Assembly: GCF_001625595.1 (NCBI RefSeq) | Contig: NZ_AUXT01000177.1 | Coordinates: 1 to 55,230 of the forward strand | DNA from: Pseudoalteromonas luteoviolacea NCIMB 1942 | GTDB lineage: Bacteria; Pseudomonadota; Gammaproteobacteria; Enterobacterales; Alteromonadaceae | Direction of reading: 5' to 3' | Length of the DNA stretch: 55,230 nucleotides | Shown here: in pieces, positions 1 to 10,566 of the stretch | Position numbering within the stretch: the stretch's first letter is position 1 | Layout: each line of letters begins with the position of its first letter | Made by a program: the position numbers and the translations under genes | Notes under the pieces: model-generated | The model's input: the letters and a program-made list of their open reading frames with translations, nothing else | Database searches by the model: none | Told to the model about the DNA's origin: nothing

Positions 1-19
1 TTAACTGATCGGCATTAAG

Positions 20-1204
20 CTAAGAGCTGGCTTTTTGTTTTTCTTCAAAACAACATTTATGGATCAAATCGGTGATTATCTTTTGGCTTGGTTTGATTTT
101 TTCCATCTCTAAATGTTCATCAGGCTGGTGGGCTTGAATTATGGAGCCTGGGCCCATGACCAAGGTTTCACACCCTAGCTGTTGCAAGAACGGCGCTTCA
201 GTGCAGTAGTTTACCGCAATCGCTTTTTGGCCCGAGAGCTTCTCAGCAAGTTTTATTAGGCCGCTGTCCGGTTTACCATTAAATGCGGGGATCGGATCAT
301 GGAGGTCGATGACATCAACACTCCGTGGGTATTGTTCATTAATAGGTTGAATGGCTGCTAGCAGCATTTGCTGGAGTTCTACAATACTTAGACCTGGCAG
401 TGGGCGGATATCGATATGAAGTTCGCAACAGCCACAGATCCTGTTTGCATTGTCCCCACCATGAATATGTCCTAAATTGAGAGTGGGGTAGGGTACAGAA
501 AAATGCTCTATTGAATATTTATTCTTTAATTCTTCTTTTAGTTGTAACAGCCTAGATGTGACTTGTTGCATGATCTCGATGGCGTTTAAACCGCGATCAG
601 GATCTGAGCTGTGTCCCGAGCGCCCAGTAATACGAATAGCACTGCTCATATGACCTTTATGTGTAAACACAGGTACCATATCGGTAGGCTCGCCAATGAC
701 GCAATAGTCAGGTTTTAGTTGCTGGTGTTTGGCTACCTGTTGAGCACCCGCCATGGTTGTTTCTTCATCCGCAGTAGCTAATATCAAGACAGTTGACTTT
801 TGTTTTGCGTGCTCAAGCTGTGCAACAGCCTCAAGCACAAAAGCGAAAAACCCCTTCATATCAATAGCGCCGAGACCATAGAGCTTATTCTCTTTTTGAC
901 TTAATTTAAATGGATCTGAACTCCATCTCGTGTCGTCGTATGGCACGGTATCGGTATGTCCTGCTAGCATAAGACCACCAGCAGTTGCAGGTTCATTGAG
1001 TGGAGCGCGTTTCGCAAGCAAGTTAAATTTACCTGGAGCATTTTCAAGTTCCGAGATTTCTACAGTAAATCCAAGTTCGCGACACCAAGTTGCCAAAGTC
1101 TCGATAACAGCTTTGTTACTTTGATCTAAGCGCTTATCAATTGCACTAATTGATGGCAGTTCAATGAGGTTTTTGTACATATCAATAAAGCTGGGAAGAG
1201 GCAT
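20..1204 (-). CDS. argE: Acetylornithine deacetylase
   Basis: Cytoplasmic M20-family zinc hydrolase that removes the acetyl group from N-acetylornithine to give ornithine in the linear arginine pathway. The 394-residue product is close to the usual ArgE length. The metal site is visible: AGHTDTV (His83, Asp85), GAIDMKG (Asp115), DEET (Glu147 and Glu148) and GEPTD (Glu172). The minus-strand start ATG is preceded by a TTGGAG ribosome site. It is transcribed away from argCBFGH across a shared ArgR-type control region. Because the route is linear, a separate N-acetylglutamate synthase is needed and is not in this window. Confidence 0.97.
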   Translation of the reverse strand: MPLPSFIDMYKNLIELPSISAIDKRLDQSNKAVIETLATWCRELGFTVEISELENAPGKFNLLAKRAPLNEPATAGGLMLAGHTDTVPYDDTRWSSDPFKLSQKENKLYGLGAIDMKGFFAFVLEAVAQLEHAKQKSTVLILATADEETTMAGAQQVAKHQQLKPDYCVIGEPTDMVPVFTHKGHMSSAIRITGRSGHSSDPDRGLNAIEIMQQVTSRLLQLKEELKNKYSIEHFSVPYPTLNLGHIHGGDNANRICGCCELHIDIRPLPGLSIVELQQMLLAAIQPINEQYPRSVDVIDLHDPIPAFNGKPDSGLIKLAEKLSGQKAIAVNYCTEAPFLQQLGCETLVMGPGSIIQAHQPDEHLEMEKIKPSQKIITDLIHKCCFEEKQKASS

Positions 1205-1212
1205 AATACTCC

Positions 1213-1295
1213 AAAATATTTATTCAAAGATGTTGCATAAAAATTTATACTTGTTTAGTATGAATATCAATTCATTTTTAAAGAATAATTATTGA
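1213..1295. promoter_or_regulatory. Four ARG-box-like operators between argE and argC
   Basis: The ArgR half-site pair TGAAT-N4-ATTCA occurs perfectly at 1261-1274. Three 8/10 matches lie at 1213-1226, 1234-1247 and 1282-1295. Centre-to-centre spacing is exactly 21 bp inside each pair (1219.5/1240.5 and 1267.5/1288.5), which is the spacing known for tandem ARG boxes bound by an ArgR hexamer. One pair lies next to argE and the other next to argC, so each divergent promoter appears to have its own operator. Binding by ArgR with arginine is inferred from the motif. Confidence 0.82.
1233..1261 (+). promoter_or_regulatory. Candidate sigma-70 promoter of argCBFGH
   Basis: A -35-like TTGCAT (1233-1238) and a -10-like TAGTAT (1256-1261) are separated by 17 bp. 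The perfect ARG box begins at the last base of the -10, so a bound repressor would block this promoter. On the other strand, a TTGATA (1265-1270) and TAAATT (1242-1247) with 17 bp spacing could serve argE, which would make the two promoters overlap. Confidence 0.55.
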
Positions 1296-1369
1296 GGGTT
1301 GGCAAATGCGACGAACATTTCATCTTTAGCAAATTTGACCCCCTACTTAATCAAATAAACGAGTTATCG

Positions 1370-2377
1370 ATGTTGAATGTTTCTATTATAGGCGCCAGTG
1401 GATATAGTGGTGCAGAATTAGCCCAATTATTAGCCAACCACCCCCTATTTTGTTTAAAAGGGTGTTTTGTTTCTCAACAAAGCTTGGATAAGGGTAAGCA
1501 GCTCAGTGAGTTGTACCCGGAACATGCTGGGTTGCTGGACATTACTTTGCAGCCTTTGAATGAAGAAAGTTTTGAGCAAATCTCAGCTGTTTCGGATTAC
1601 GTCTGCTTGTGTACAGATCATAAAGTCAGCGTGGACTTGGCGCCGAAGTTTCTCGATTTAGGCGTGAAGGTATTTGATTTATCGGGCGGGTTTCGGTTAG
1701 CTAACTCGTCACTCTACGAGCAATATTACGGGTTTGCGCATGCCCATCAAGAGTTACTCGAACAAGCACAGTATGGACTTGTAGAGTGGAATCACGCAGG
1801 CATTAAGCAAGCGCAGCTGATTGCTGTTGCTGGCTGTTATCCTACGGCTGCACTCAATGCACTCAAGCCTTTAAAAAACGCGGGGTTAATTGCTGATGCG
1901 CAAATCATTATCAATGCTGTTTCAGGTGTTACTGGCGCAGGGAGAAAGGCCGCGCTTAAGACGCAGTTTTGTGAAGTTTCGCTATCACCTTACGGATTAT
2001 TCAATCATCGTCATGGTCCAGAGATAACGCAGTATTTAGATCACCCAGTTTTGTTTACGCCACATTTAGGTAATTTTTCTCGTGGTATTCTCGAAACGAT
2101 CTATGTTCAGCTTGCCGATAATGTTACTGAAAGTGATGTTACTGCTGCTTATCAAAGCCTTGCCGAAGAACCGCTCATCCGGTTGAAGGGTAGCGCGCTG
2201 CCTTCAATCAAAGGGGTCGCTGGCACTCCTTATGTTGACATTGGTTGGCAACAACAGGGAAAGCAACTCATTGTCATAGCTGCAATTGATAATTTACTTA
2301 AAGGTGCTGCTGGTCAGGCTTTACAGTGTATGAATATTGTCAGTGGTTTCGATGCGACTAAAGGATTAAAGGATTGA
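1370..2377 (+). CDS. argC: N-acetyl-gamma-glutamyl-phosphate reductase
   Basis: Reduces N-acetylglutamyl phosphate with NADPH to the semialdehyde, the third step of arginine synthesis. The nucleotide-binding GASGYSGAEL motif begins near residue 8, and the catalytic cysteine is in AVAGCYPTA (Cys156). The reading frame is open further upstream, but I chose the ATG at 1370 because the protein then starts MLNVSIIGASG, as in the family, and is 335 residues, the normal length. The upstream codons would lie over the operator. It is the first gene of a tight operon and its stop lies just before argB. Confidence 0.96.
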   Translation: MLNVSIIGASGYSGAELAQLLANHPLFCLKGCFVSQQSLDKGKQLSELYPEHAGLLDITLQPLNEESFEQISAVSDYVCLCTDHKVSVDLAPKFLDLGVKVFDLSGGFRLANSSLYEQYYGFAHAHQELLEQAQYGLVEWNHAGIKQAQLIAVAGCYPTAALNALKPLKNAGLIADAQIIINAVSGVTGAGRKAALKTQFCEVSLSPYGLFNHRHGPEITQYLDHPVLFTPHLGNFSRGILETIYVQLADNVTESDVTAAYQSLAEEPLIRLKGSALPSIKGVAGTPYVDIGWQQQGKQLIVIAAIDNLLKGAAGQALQCMNIVSGFDATKGLKD

Positions 2378-2379
2378 TC

Positions 2380-3162
2380 ATGAGCGACAAGCAAATATGG
2401 GTAGTTAAAGTGGGTGGCGCTGTACTTAATACTGAGCAAGCAGCGCTTGAGTTGTTTAAAGTACTGGCCCACGTGAGTGAACAAGAGGGTAAGCAATTTG
2501 TCATTGTGCATGGCGGTGGTGCTTTGGTTGATAGCTGGTTACAAGATGCTGGATTTGCAACTGCAAAGCATCAAGGGCTCAGAATAAGCCCAAAAGAGCA
2601 AATGCCATACATTGTTGGCGCACTGGCAGGGTGTGCAAATAAGCAATTAATGGGGCAAGCAATTGTGGCGGGTTTGAAGCCGGTTGGCACCTGTCTCTTT
2701 GAAGCTGGGCTGATGACTAAACAAAAGCTTAAGGCACTTGGGCAAGTAGGGACTTGTTACGCTGAGGAAGACCTTGGTTTGCTTGAGCAATTATTGAAAT
2801 TTGGTCGGATCCCTTTAGTGAGTTCTGTTGGCATTGGTGAAAATGGCGCACTGTACAATGTTAATGCAGATGAAGCTGCTGCAGCCATTGCGCAAACTAT
2901 TAATGGTGAGCTTATCTTAATGACTGATGTAGAAGCGGTTTTAGATGCGCAAAAGCAGCCATTACACACCTTAGACGCAAGTCAAATTTCTACGCTAATC
3001 GATGAGAAGGTTATTGTGGGCGGGATGGAGGTCAAAGTTAAGACCAGTCTTCACGCTGCCCAACATTTACGACGGGGTGTATACATTTCCAGCTGGCAAA
3101 AGCCAGAAAATTTAGTCGCCTTAATCAAAGGCGAACATGTCGGAACTCAAATTTTACCTTAG
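2380..3162 (+). CDS. argB: Acetylglutamate kinase
   Basis: Phosphorylates N-acetylglutamate, the second pathway step, in the cytoplasm. Amino acid kinase signatures are visible: KVGGAVL near the N terminus and HGGGALVD for substrate and phosphate binding, and VNADEAAAAIA further on. The ATG at 2380 is preferred over a TTG six bases upstream because an AAGGA ribosome site ends about 8 bases before it and the TTG overlaps the end of argC. The 260-residue product matches the enterobacterial type. It lies two bases after the argC stop, so the two are probably translationally coupled. Confidence 0.96.
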   Translation: MSDKQIWVVKVGGAVLNTEQAALELFKVLAHVSEQEGKQFVIVHGGGALVDSWLQDAGFATAKHQGLRISPKEQMPYIVGALAGCANKQLMGQAIVAGLKPVGTCLFEAGLMTKQKLKALGQVGTCYAEEDLGLLEQLLKFGRIPLVSSVGIGENGALYNVNADEAAAAIAQTINGELILMTDVEAVLDAQKQPLHTLDASQISTLIDEKVIVGGMEVKVKTSLHAAQHLRRGVYISSWQKPENLVALIKGEHVGTQILP

Positions 3163-3170
3163 GAAAAATA

Positions 3171-4091
3171 ATGGAAAATGTATTTATTAATGGCTTGGAG
3201 TTTGACCAAGCTGCGCTACTTAAACTGCTTTCTCTCGCGCATCAAATAAAAGCTCAGCCTCAGGATTTTGCTCAAGCTTTAGCGGGAAAATCCGTTGTAA
3301 CTTTATTTGAAAAGCCCAGTTTGCGAACTCGCTTGTCCTTTGATATTGGTATTCATAAATTAGGTGGTCACGCAGTTTACTTGGATCAACAAAACGGGGC
3401 GATGGGCAGCAGGGAGTCAGTCAAAGACTTTGCGTTGAATATTTCAACGTGGGCTGATGCCATTGTAGCTCGAGTAAATCACCATAGTACACTGACAACC
3501 TTATCTGAGTATGCATCAGTTCCGGTGGTTAATAGCTTATGTGACCTATACCACCCTTGTCAGGCGTTAGCTGATTTCATGACGATACAGGAAGTATACG
3601 GCGATGTAAGCGGCTTGAAGCTCGCTTATCTTGGTGAAGGAAATAATGTGACTCACTCGCTCATGCTATTAGCCGCATGTTTAGGGACAGACTTTGTCTC
3701 TGTTTGTCCGAAAGGCCATTCGCCAGATGCGCAAATAGTGAAGCAAGCAGAGCAAATAGCAGCGGTAAATGGTGCCAGTATCATGGTAAGCGACCGCGTA
3801 GAGGCCGCAGCAGGCGCGAACATTTTGTACACGGATACTTGGGTATCTATGGGCAGTAACGTTACTTTGGAGCAAGCCAAAGAGGTGTTTATGCCCTACC
3901 AAATAAATCAACAGTTGGTGGAGCAAACTGGTGCTCAAACCATACTACATTGCCAACCAGCACACCGAGAGTATGAAATAACTTCTACGGTTATGGATGA
4001 CGATAAGTCAAAAATTATTCAACAAGCAGAGAACCGGATGCATGCCCAGAATGCGCTACTGGTTACCTTGTTAAACAACCAATTTAAATAA
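3171..4091 (+). CDS. argF: Ornithine carbamoyltransferase
   Basis: Transfers the carbamoyl group to ornithine to give citrulline. The carbamoyl-phosphate site reads SLRTR (50-54) rather than the textbook STRTR; from memory, relatives in Alteromonadales also have Leu here. HPCQ (128-131) is present. The usual ornithine-loop HCLPAHR reads HCQPAHR (260-266), keeping the cysteine but replacing Leu with Gln. Length is 306 residues, normal for the family. It starts 8 bases after argB with a GGAAAA ribosome site and precedes argG. Acetyl- or succinyl-ornithine transcarbamylase is less likely because argE is present. Confidence 0.94.
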   Translation: MENVFINGLEFDQAALLKLLSLAHQIKAQPQDFAQALAGKSVVTLFEKPSLRTRLSFDIGIHKLGGHAVYLDQQNGAMGSRESVKDFALNISTWADAIVARVNHHSTLTTLSEYASVPVVNSLCDLYHPCQALADFMTIQEVYGDVSGLKLAYLGEGNNVTHSLMLLAACLGTDFVSVCPKGHSPDAQIVKQAEQIAAVNGASIMVSDRVEAAAGANILYTDTWVSMGSNVTLEQAKEVFMPYQINQQLVEQTGAQTILHCQPAHREYEITSTVMDDDKSKIIQQAENRMHAQNALLVTLLNNQFK

Positions 4092-4104
4092 AGGTTTCAA
4101 AGTT

Positions 4105-5313
4105 ATGAGCGAAGTGAAAAAGGTAGTACTAGCGTATTCTGGTGGTTTGGATACGTCTGCAATCGTGCCTTGGTTAAAAGAACATTACGGTTGCGAAGTG
4201 GTCGCATTCGTCGCCGACGTCGGTCAAGGTGAAGAGGAGCTGGCTGGTGTAGAAGAAAAAGCGCTTGCTTCAGGTGCGAGTGAATGCCACATCGTAGATT
4301 TAAAAGAAGAGCTTGTAAGCGATTATATTTACCCCACTTTGCAAACTGGTGCGGTGTATGAAGGCACCTATTTACTGGGTACTTCTATGGCACGTCCTAT
4401 TATTGCTAAAGCCCAAGTAGAGGTCGCTCGTAAAGTCGGGGCTGATGCTTTGTCACATGGGTGTACAGGTAAAGGTAATGACCAAGTTCGATTTGAATCT
4501 TGCTTTTCCGCACTGGCCCCAGATCTTCATGTGATTGCACCTTGGCGGGAATGGGAGTTATCCAGTCGAGAATCGCTATTGGACTACCTGGCTCAGAGAC
4601 AAATTCCTTGTTCAGCATCTGCGACGAAGATTTACAGCCGAGATGCAAACATTTGGCATATTTCTCATGAAGGTGGCGAGCTTGAAAACCCATGGAATCA
4701 GCCAAGCGATCAAGTCTGGACTTTAACAACTTCCCCAGAGCAAGCGCCAGATCAAGCTGAATTTGTATCCTTATCCATTGAACAGGGGCAAGTCGTTGCT
4801 GTTAATGGAGAGCGTTATAGTCCATATCAATGTTTAGTGAAGCTCAATGATATTGCCGCTGCACACGGTGTTGGACGTGTTGATATTGTTGAAAACCGTC
4901 TAGTCGGCATGAAGTCCAGAGGTTGCTATGAAACGCCGGGAGGCACTGTGATCATGGCTGCACTTCAAGCAATTGACGAATTAGTGCTAGATAAATCAAG
5001 CCGCAAGTGGAAAGAAACGCTCTCTAGCGAGTTTTCTCATTTGGTTTATGACGGGCGCTGGTTTACGCCACTGAAAGACTCCATTTTAGCTGCTGCACAG
5101 GCTTTGGCGGTACCAGCCTCCGGGGAGGTTGTATTAAAGCTATACAAAGGCCAAGTTACAGCTGTACAGAAGCAGTCTACAAATAGTCTTTACAGTGAAG
5201 ACTTTGCGACATTTGGAGAAGATGATGTTTACGACCAATCTCATGCTGAGGGATTCATTCGTTTGTTCTCATTATCAAGCCGTATTGCAGCGCTGAATAA
5301 ACAGAAATCGTAG
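4105..5313 (+). CDS. argG: Argininosuccinate synthase
   Basis: Condenses citrulline and aspartate with ATP to form argininosuccinate. The ATP pyrophosphatase P-loop [10 protein letters not shown] is at residues 9-18, with [13 protein letters not shown] and YETPGGT further on, all characteristic of ArgG. The 402-residue length corresponds to the common short bacterial type. It begins 13 bases after argF with an AAAGG-like ribosome site and is followed 15 bases later by argH, so it is part of one operon. Confidence 0.97.
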   Translation: MSEVKKVVLAYSGGLDTSAIVPWLKEHYGCEVVAFVADVGQGEEELAGVEEKALASGASECHIVDLKEELVSDYIYPTLQTGAVYEGTYLLGTSMARPIIAKAQVEVARKVGADALSHGCTGKGNDQVRFESCFSALAPDLHVIAPWREWELSSRESLLDYLAQRQIPCSASATKIYSRDANIWHISHEGGELENPWNQPSDQVWTLTTSPEQAPDQAEFVSLSIEQGQVVAVNGERYSPYQCLVKLNDIAAAHGVGRVDIVENRLVGMKSRGCYETPGGTVIMAALQAIDELVLDKSSRKWKETLSSEFSHLVYDGRWFTPLKDSILAAAQALAVPASGEVVLKLYKGQVTAVQKQSTNSLYSEDFATFGEDDVYDQSHAEGFIRLFSLSSRIAALNKQKS

Positions 5314-5328
5314 TAGAGGAGTAAGATA

Positions 5329-6693
5329 ATGGCATTATGGGGAGGTCGTTTCTCTACAGGACCAGATGAAGCATTTAAGCAGTTTAATGATTCTTTGCCG
5401 TTTGATTATCAGCTAGTTGAGCAAGATATTATTGGCTCAATCGCATGGGCTGGTGCATTGAAGCAAGTTGAAGTGCTCTCACATGATGAGTGTGACACGG
5501 TAATAAGTGGTTTAAGTGCGTTACTAGAGGAAGCCAAGCAAGCACCTCAGCAAATTGCAAACAGTGGCTATGAAGATATCCACTCATATGTTGAGGCAAA
5601 ATTGATAGAAAAGGTGGGGGAATTAGGGAAAAAACTACACACAGGACGTAGCCGTAACGATCAAGTCGCCACTGATTTTCGCCTCTGGAGCCGCCAAACC
5701 GCGCTACAGGTAATGCAAGCGATTGAAGATTTAAAAACAGAGTTTGTTGCGTTAGCGGAGCGTGAATTAGGTACGATTTTACCAGGTTACACCCACTTGC
5801 AACGAGCTCAACCTGTGTTATTCAGTCACTGGTGTCTCGCTTATGTTGAAATGCTCGAGCGTGATAAATCGCGCTTAGCCGACGCGATAGATAGACTAAA
5901 TGAGTGCCCGTTAGGGAGTGGAGCTTTAGCTGGTACAGCGTATCCAATCGACAGAGAGAAACTTGCGCAAGAGTTGGGCTTTAGAAATGCTACACGTAAC
6001 AGCTTAGATGCAGTTTCAGATAGAGACTTCGTCGTGGAATTACTTAGTTGCGCGTCAATATCTATGATGCACCTTTCTCGGTTGGCTGAAGACATGATTT
6101 TTTATAACAGTGGTGAATCAGGGTTTATTGAGTTATCGGACAACGTTACATCTGGGTCATCACTGATGCCGCAAAAGAAAAACCCTGATGCATTAGAGCT
6201 GATCCGTGGAAAAACGGGTCGTGTTTTCGGGGCATTTAGTGCCATGATGATGACATTAAAAGCATTGCCTCTAGCCTATAACAAAGATATGCAGGAAGAC
6301 AAAGAGGGTTTGTTTGACGCTTTACCTACTTGGATTGCATCTCTTCATATGGCACAAGCGTGTATTAAAGGTGTCAAGGTTAATGGTGAAGCGACATTAG
6401 CAGCTGCTAAAGGTGGTCATGCAAATGCCACTGAGCTTGCAGATTATCTCGTCGCTAAAAACATCCCATTCAGAGAAGGGCATCATATTGTGGGTCAAAT
6501 GGTACAACAAGCCATTGCGCAAGGTAAAAACCTCGAAGAGCTTACGCTTGACGAATTCCAAAGCATTTGTCCACAAATTGAAGAAGATGTTTATCCGCGG
6601 CTAGAAATTGCCGCATGTATTTCTGCGCGACAAGCATTGGGCGGCACATCTTTGCCGCAAGTCAAAAAAGCGCTTGAGTTTACAAAGTCTTGA
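5329..6693 (+). CDS. argH: Argininosuccinate lyase
   Basis: Splits argininosuccinate into arginine and fumarate, the last step. The fumarase/aspartase superfamily signature [12 protein letters not shown] is at residues 276-287 and TGRSRNDQ at 105-112; the histidine of [10 protein letters not shown] (about 153-162) is also present. Length is 454 residues. In several marine gammaproteobacteria argH carries a fused C-terminal N-acetylglutamate synthase (argHA); here the protein ends right after the lyase domain, so there is no fusion. An AGAGGAG ribosome site precedes the ATG. Confidence 0.97.
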   Translation: MALWGGRFSTGPDEAFKQFNDSLPFDYQLVEQDIIGSIAWAGALKQVEVLSHDECDTVISGLSALLEEAKQAPQQIANSGYEDIHSYVEAKLIEKVGELGKKLHTGRSRNDQVATDFRLWSRQTALQVMQAIEDLKTEFVALAERELGTILPGYTHLQRAQPVLFSHWCLAYVEMLERDKSRLADAIDRLNECPLGSGALAGTAYPIDREKLAQELGFRNATRNSLDAVSDRDFVVELLSCASISMMHLSRLAEDMIFYNSGESGFIELSDNVTSGSSLMPQKKNPDALELIRGKTGRVFGAFSAMMMTLKALPLAYNKDMQEDKEGLFDALPTWIASLHMAQACIKGVKVNGEATLAAAKGGHANATELADYLVAKNIPFREGHHIVGQMVQQAIAQGKNLEELTLDEFQSICPQIEEDVYPRLEIAACISARQALGGTSLPQVKKALEFTKS

Positions 6694-6723
6694 GGATTCC
6701 CCCCTGACATTGCACAAAATTAT

Positions 6724-6785
6724 AAGGTGCCGCTATAAGTGTTCTTAATTTGAGAAATGACTTATCTGCGGGGCCTTTTATTTTC
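6724..6785 (+). terminator. Probable terminator of the arginine operon
   Basis: An imperfect inverted repeat pairs 6724-6740 with 6760-6777 across a 19-base loop and runs into TTTTATTTT. It lies 31 bases after the argH stop. The stem has a few mismatches, so termination efficiency is uncertain. Confidence 0.55.
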
Positions 6786-6992
6786 GAGCAGGCCAGCTCT
6801 TATCGTGGTTGTATGGTGAGTTGTTTTTAGTGCGTTTTATAAACATGTTTGTGTTTTTTAACTTAGGTGAACTTTTTGTTTTTTTTATATATCATGTGGC
6901 CTGGGTATTGCAGTGTATTACCCATCAATATAGCTATCCGTATGAATTATTTCATATGATAAAATAGCCTTAATATTTATAAAGGGAAAACA
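6786..6992 (+). promoter_or_regulatory. AT-rich leader with two inverted repeats before the small peptide gene
   Basis: No gene is visible here. Two inverted repeats precede the 51-residue gene: TGGGTA...TACCCA at 6902-6924 and TATGAA-TTAT-TTCATA at 6941-6956. A -10-like TAAAAT sits at 6960-6965 directly after the second repeat. The arrangement looks like an operator over a promoter, which is inference. Confidence 0.4.
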
Positions 6993-7148
6993 ATGTCTAT
7001 TTTTAAGCGTAAGCGTACCAATTCATCTAATAGTACTAGCAAAGCTAAGGTGCTTTCTGATAATGTTATTGAAAGTGAAGCAAATTTAAGAGCAGTTACA
7101 GGCTCTCGCGGTAGTGGAATTTACCCCAAACCGCCGCATGGGGGCTAA
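6993..7148 (+). CDS. Small 51-residue protein of unknown function
   Basis: This gene is short but has good start signals: an AAGGG ribosome site lies 6 bases before the ATG. The product begins with a very basic segment (MSIFKRKRT), continues through a Ser/Asn-rich stretch and an acidic stretch, and ends in a Gly/Pro-rich tail, SGIYPKPPHGG. There is no signal peptide, membrane segment or cysteine. I do not recognise the family. The charged front with a Gly/Pro tail could suit a modified-peptide precursor or a nucleic-acid-binding peptide, but neither is shown. The membrane-protein gene starts 14 bases after its stop, so the two are probably co-transcribed. Confidence 0.5.
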   Translation: MSIFKRKRTNSSNSTSKAKVLSDNVIESEANLRAVTGSRGSGIYPKPPHGG

Positions 7149-7162
7149 CTGTAATACAGCTA

Positions 7163-7678
7163 ATGGCATACGATTATTTCGGATTAAGTATCGGAGCCCT
7201 TGTTATTTGGGGCTTCGTCATGGCAAGTTTAATGAACATATTTTTTTATGTGCTTGCCATTAATAAAAATTTACAAACCCTGTCTTGCTCCGTTATATTG
7301 GCAACATCTTATGGTATAAGCGACCTTTCTTTATCAACACAATTTCACTCGAGTGATTTTGGCGTCTTACTAGCATATGACGTGATCACGATTGTTTGTT
7401 TGTTGATTGCGCGGCAAATTTTATTTAAGCGCGAAAAAGTTCAGCCTGTTATTGTATATTGTTGTCTTGGGTTGATGATTAACTCAGCCCTTTTTCTGGC
7501 TATGTTTGTCGATTCCCATTTACTAGGAAACTACCAACCTTGGGGATTATGGTATTTCTATTCGACAACGGTAAATGTAATCGATTTAATTATGGTGGGT
7601 GTTGTTATCTTAAATCGAGATTTACTCGGTATTCAACTTATCACAAGGAAGTTAGGGCGAGATAAGGCTGCTGCATAA
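7163..7678 (+). CDS. Five-helix membrane protein of unknown function
   Basis: The 171-residue product consists mostly of hydrophobic segments, about five, near residues 8-30, 38-58, 66-86, 92-113 and 128-149, with a short charged C-terminal tail (TRKLGRDKAAA) expected in the cytoplasm. I see no catalytic motif, ATP-binding motif or known transporter signature. It follows the 51-residue peptide gene by 14 bases and lacks a strong ribosome site of its own, which suggests translational coupling. Possible roles are export, immunity or anchoring for the peptide, but this rests only on position. It converges on the Wzi-like gene. Confidence 0.7.
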   Translation: MAYDYFGLSIGALVIWGFVMASLMNIFFYVLAINKNLQTLSCSVILATSYGISDLSLSTQFHSSDFGVLLAYDVITIVCLLIARQILFKREKVQPVIVYCCLGLMINSALFLAMFVDSHLLGNYQPWGLWYFYSTTVNVIDLIMVGVVILNRDLLGIQLITRKLGRDKAAA

Positions 7679-7719
7679 TTTAATTGCTAGGGTTATACCG
7701 CTCGGCAGCCTATCAGACG

Positions 7720-9587
<1,868 letters not shown>

Positions 9588-9727
9588 TTAGCAAGCTTCA
9601 CAATCAAATTCACTGGTCTGCTTTCAAATTTGCTCATTTAACCTTGTATATGTTTAGTGCTATTTTCAGATAACCAAGCGGGCAAGTGAACCCACTAATT
9701 CAATTAAGCGTGTAAAGAGAGTTGGAT

Positions 9728-10384
9728 ATGAATACCAAGGAAAAAATAATTCGTACGAGCATTGCGTTGTTCAATCTGCATGGGGAGCGAGCAATAACAA
9801 CTAACCATATTGCCTCTAACATGGGAATAAGCCCTGGCAATTTGTATTATCACTTTAAAAATAAAGAAGACATTATTCGGCATATTTTTTCCCTATATAG
9901 TGAGCACTTAAGAACGCACTTTAAGCCGCTTAGTATTGAACATGAGCCACTTGAGCAGCTTACCCAGTACCTTGACTCTTTGTTCGAACTGATGTGGCGT
10001 TACCACTTCTTCTACGACAATTTAACGGATATATTGGCACGTGATAAAGTGCTGAAAAATGATTATATTGAGTTTCAAGCACACTTATTTGAGCAAGTAA
10101 AAGCGGTTGTCGTCGGACTACGCGACGCTGGCGTTATCGATATTGAAGATACTGATACGGACGAGTTAGCTCATATGTTGAAAATGGTGGTGAGTTTTTG
10201 GACACCTTATGTCAAAGCGCGCAGAATGACAGGGGTGCTTGAACAGAAAGATATATACAATGGCATAGTCAAAGTTCTTATGTTGTTTAAGCCTTACTCC
10301 ACTGATTTAAGTCGAGAAAAAATCGCGCAATTAAGAGATTATTACCAAGAGCAAGCAGATACGACTTTACCCAGTATCGCGTAA
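9728..10384 (+). CDS. TetR-family transcriptional regulator
   Basis: Predicted cytoplasmic DNA-binding repressor. The N-terminal helix-turn-helix is clear: TTNHIASNMGISPGNLYYHFKNKEDII, around residues 24-50. The C-terminal part has no recognised ligand motif; the whole resembles TetR proteins with the C-terminal domain common in marine gammaproteobacteria. The ATG at 9728 is chosen over a TTG two codons upstream because it is preceded by AGAGAG. It diverges from coaD. The target genes cannot be told from this sequence. Confidence 0.85.
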   Translation: MNTKEKIIRTSIALFNLHGERAITTNHIASNMGISPGNLYYHFKNKEDIIRHIFSLYSEHLRTHFKPLSIEHEPLEQLTQYLDSLFELMWRYHFFYDNLTDILARDKVLKNDYIEFQAHLFEQVKAVVVGLRDAGVIDIEDTDTDELAHMLKMVVSFWTPYVKARRMTGVLEQKDIYNGIVKVLMLFKPYSTDLSREKIAQLRDYYQEQADTTLPSIA

Positions 10385-10566
10385 CCTGTTATTGCTGCAA
10401 GCGAATGGGGCGTGTTGTGACATTGCCCCTGTATATGTATGTTGCATACAAAGTTGTCAATCCGATTGTTTATTTCCTAGTCTTTAATAAGTTTGTTATA
10501 ATCCCGCGCCTTAAAATGATTGGACGTTTAGTACGTTTGTAGTTTCACACCAATGAGTGACTTCTT

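Noticed and set aside
5329..6693. argH fused to an N-acetylglutamate synthase
   Set aside because: The protein ends after the lyase domain at residue 454; the DNA that follows is a terminator and non-coding.
10405..10430. GGGGC...GCCCC repeat after the TetR gene as a terminator
   Set aside because: The stem is only 5 bp and is not followed by a T-tract.
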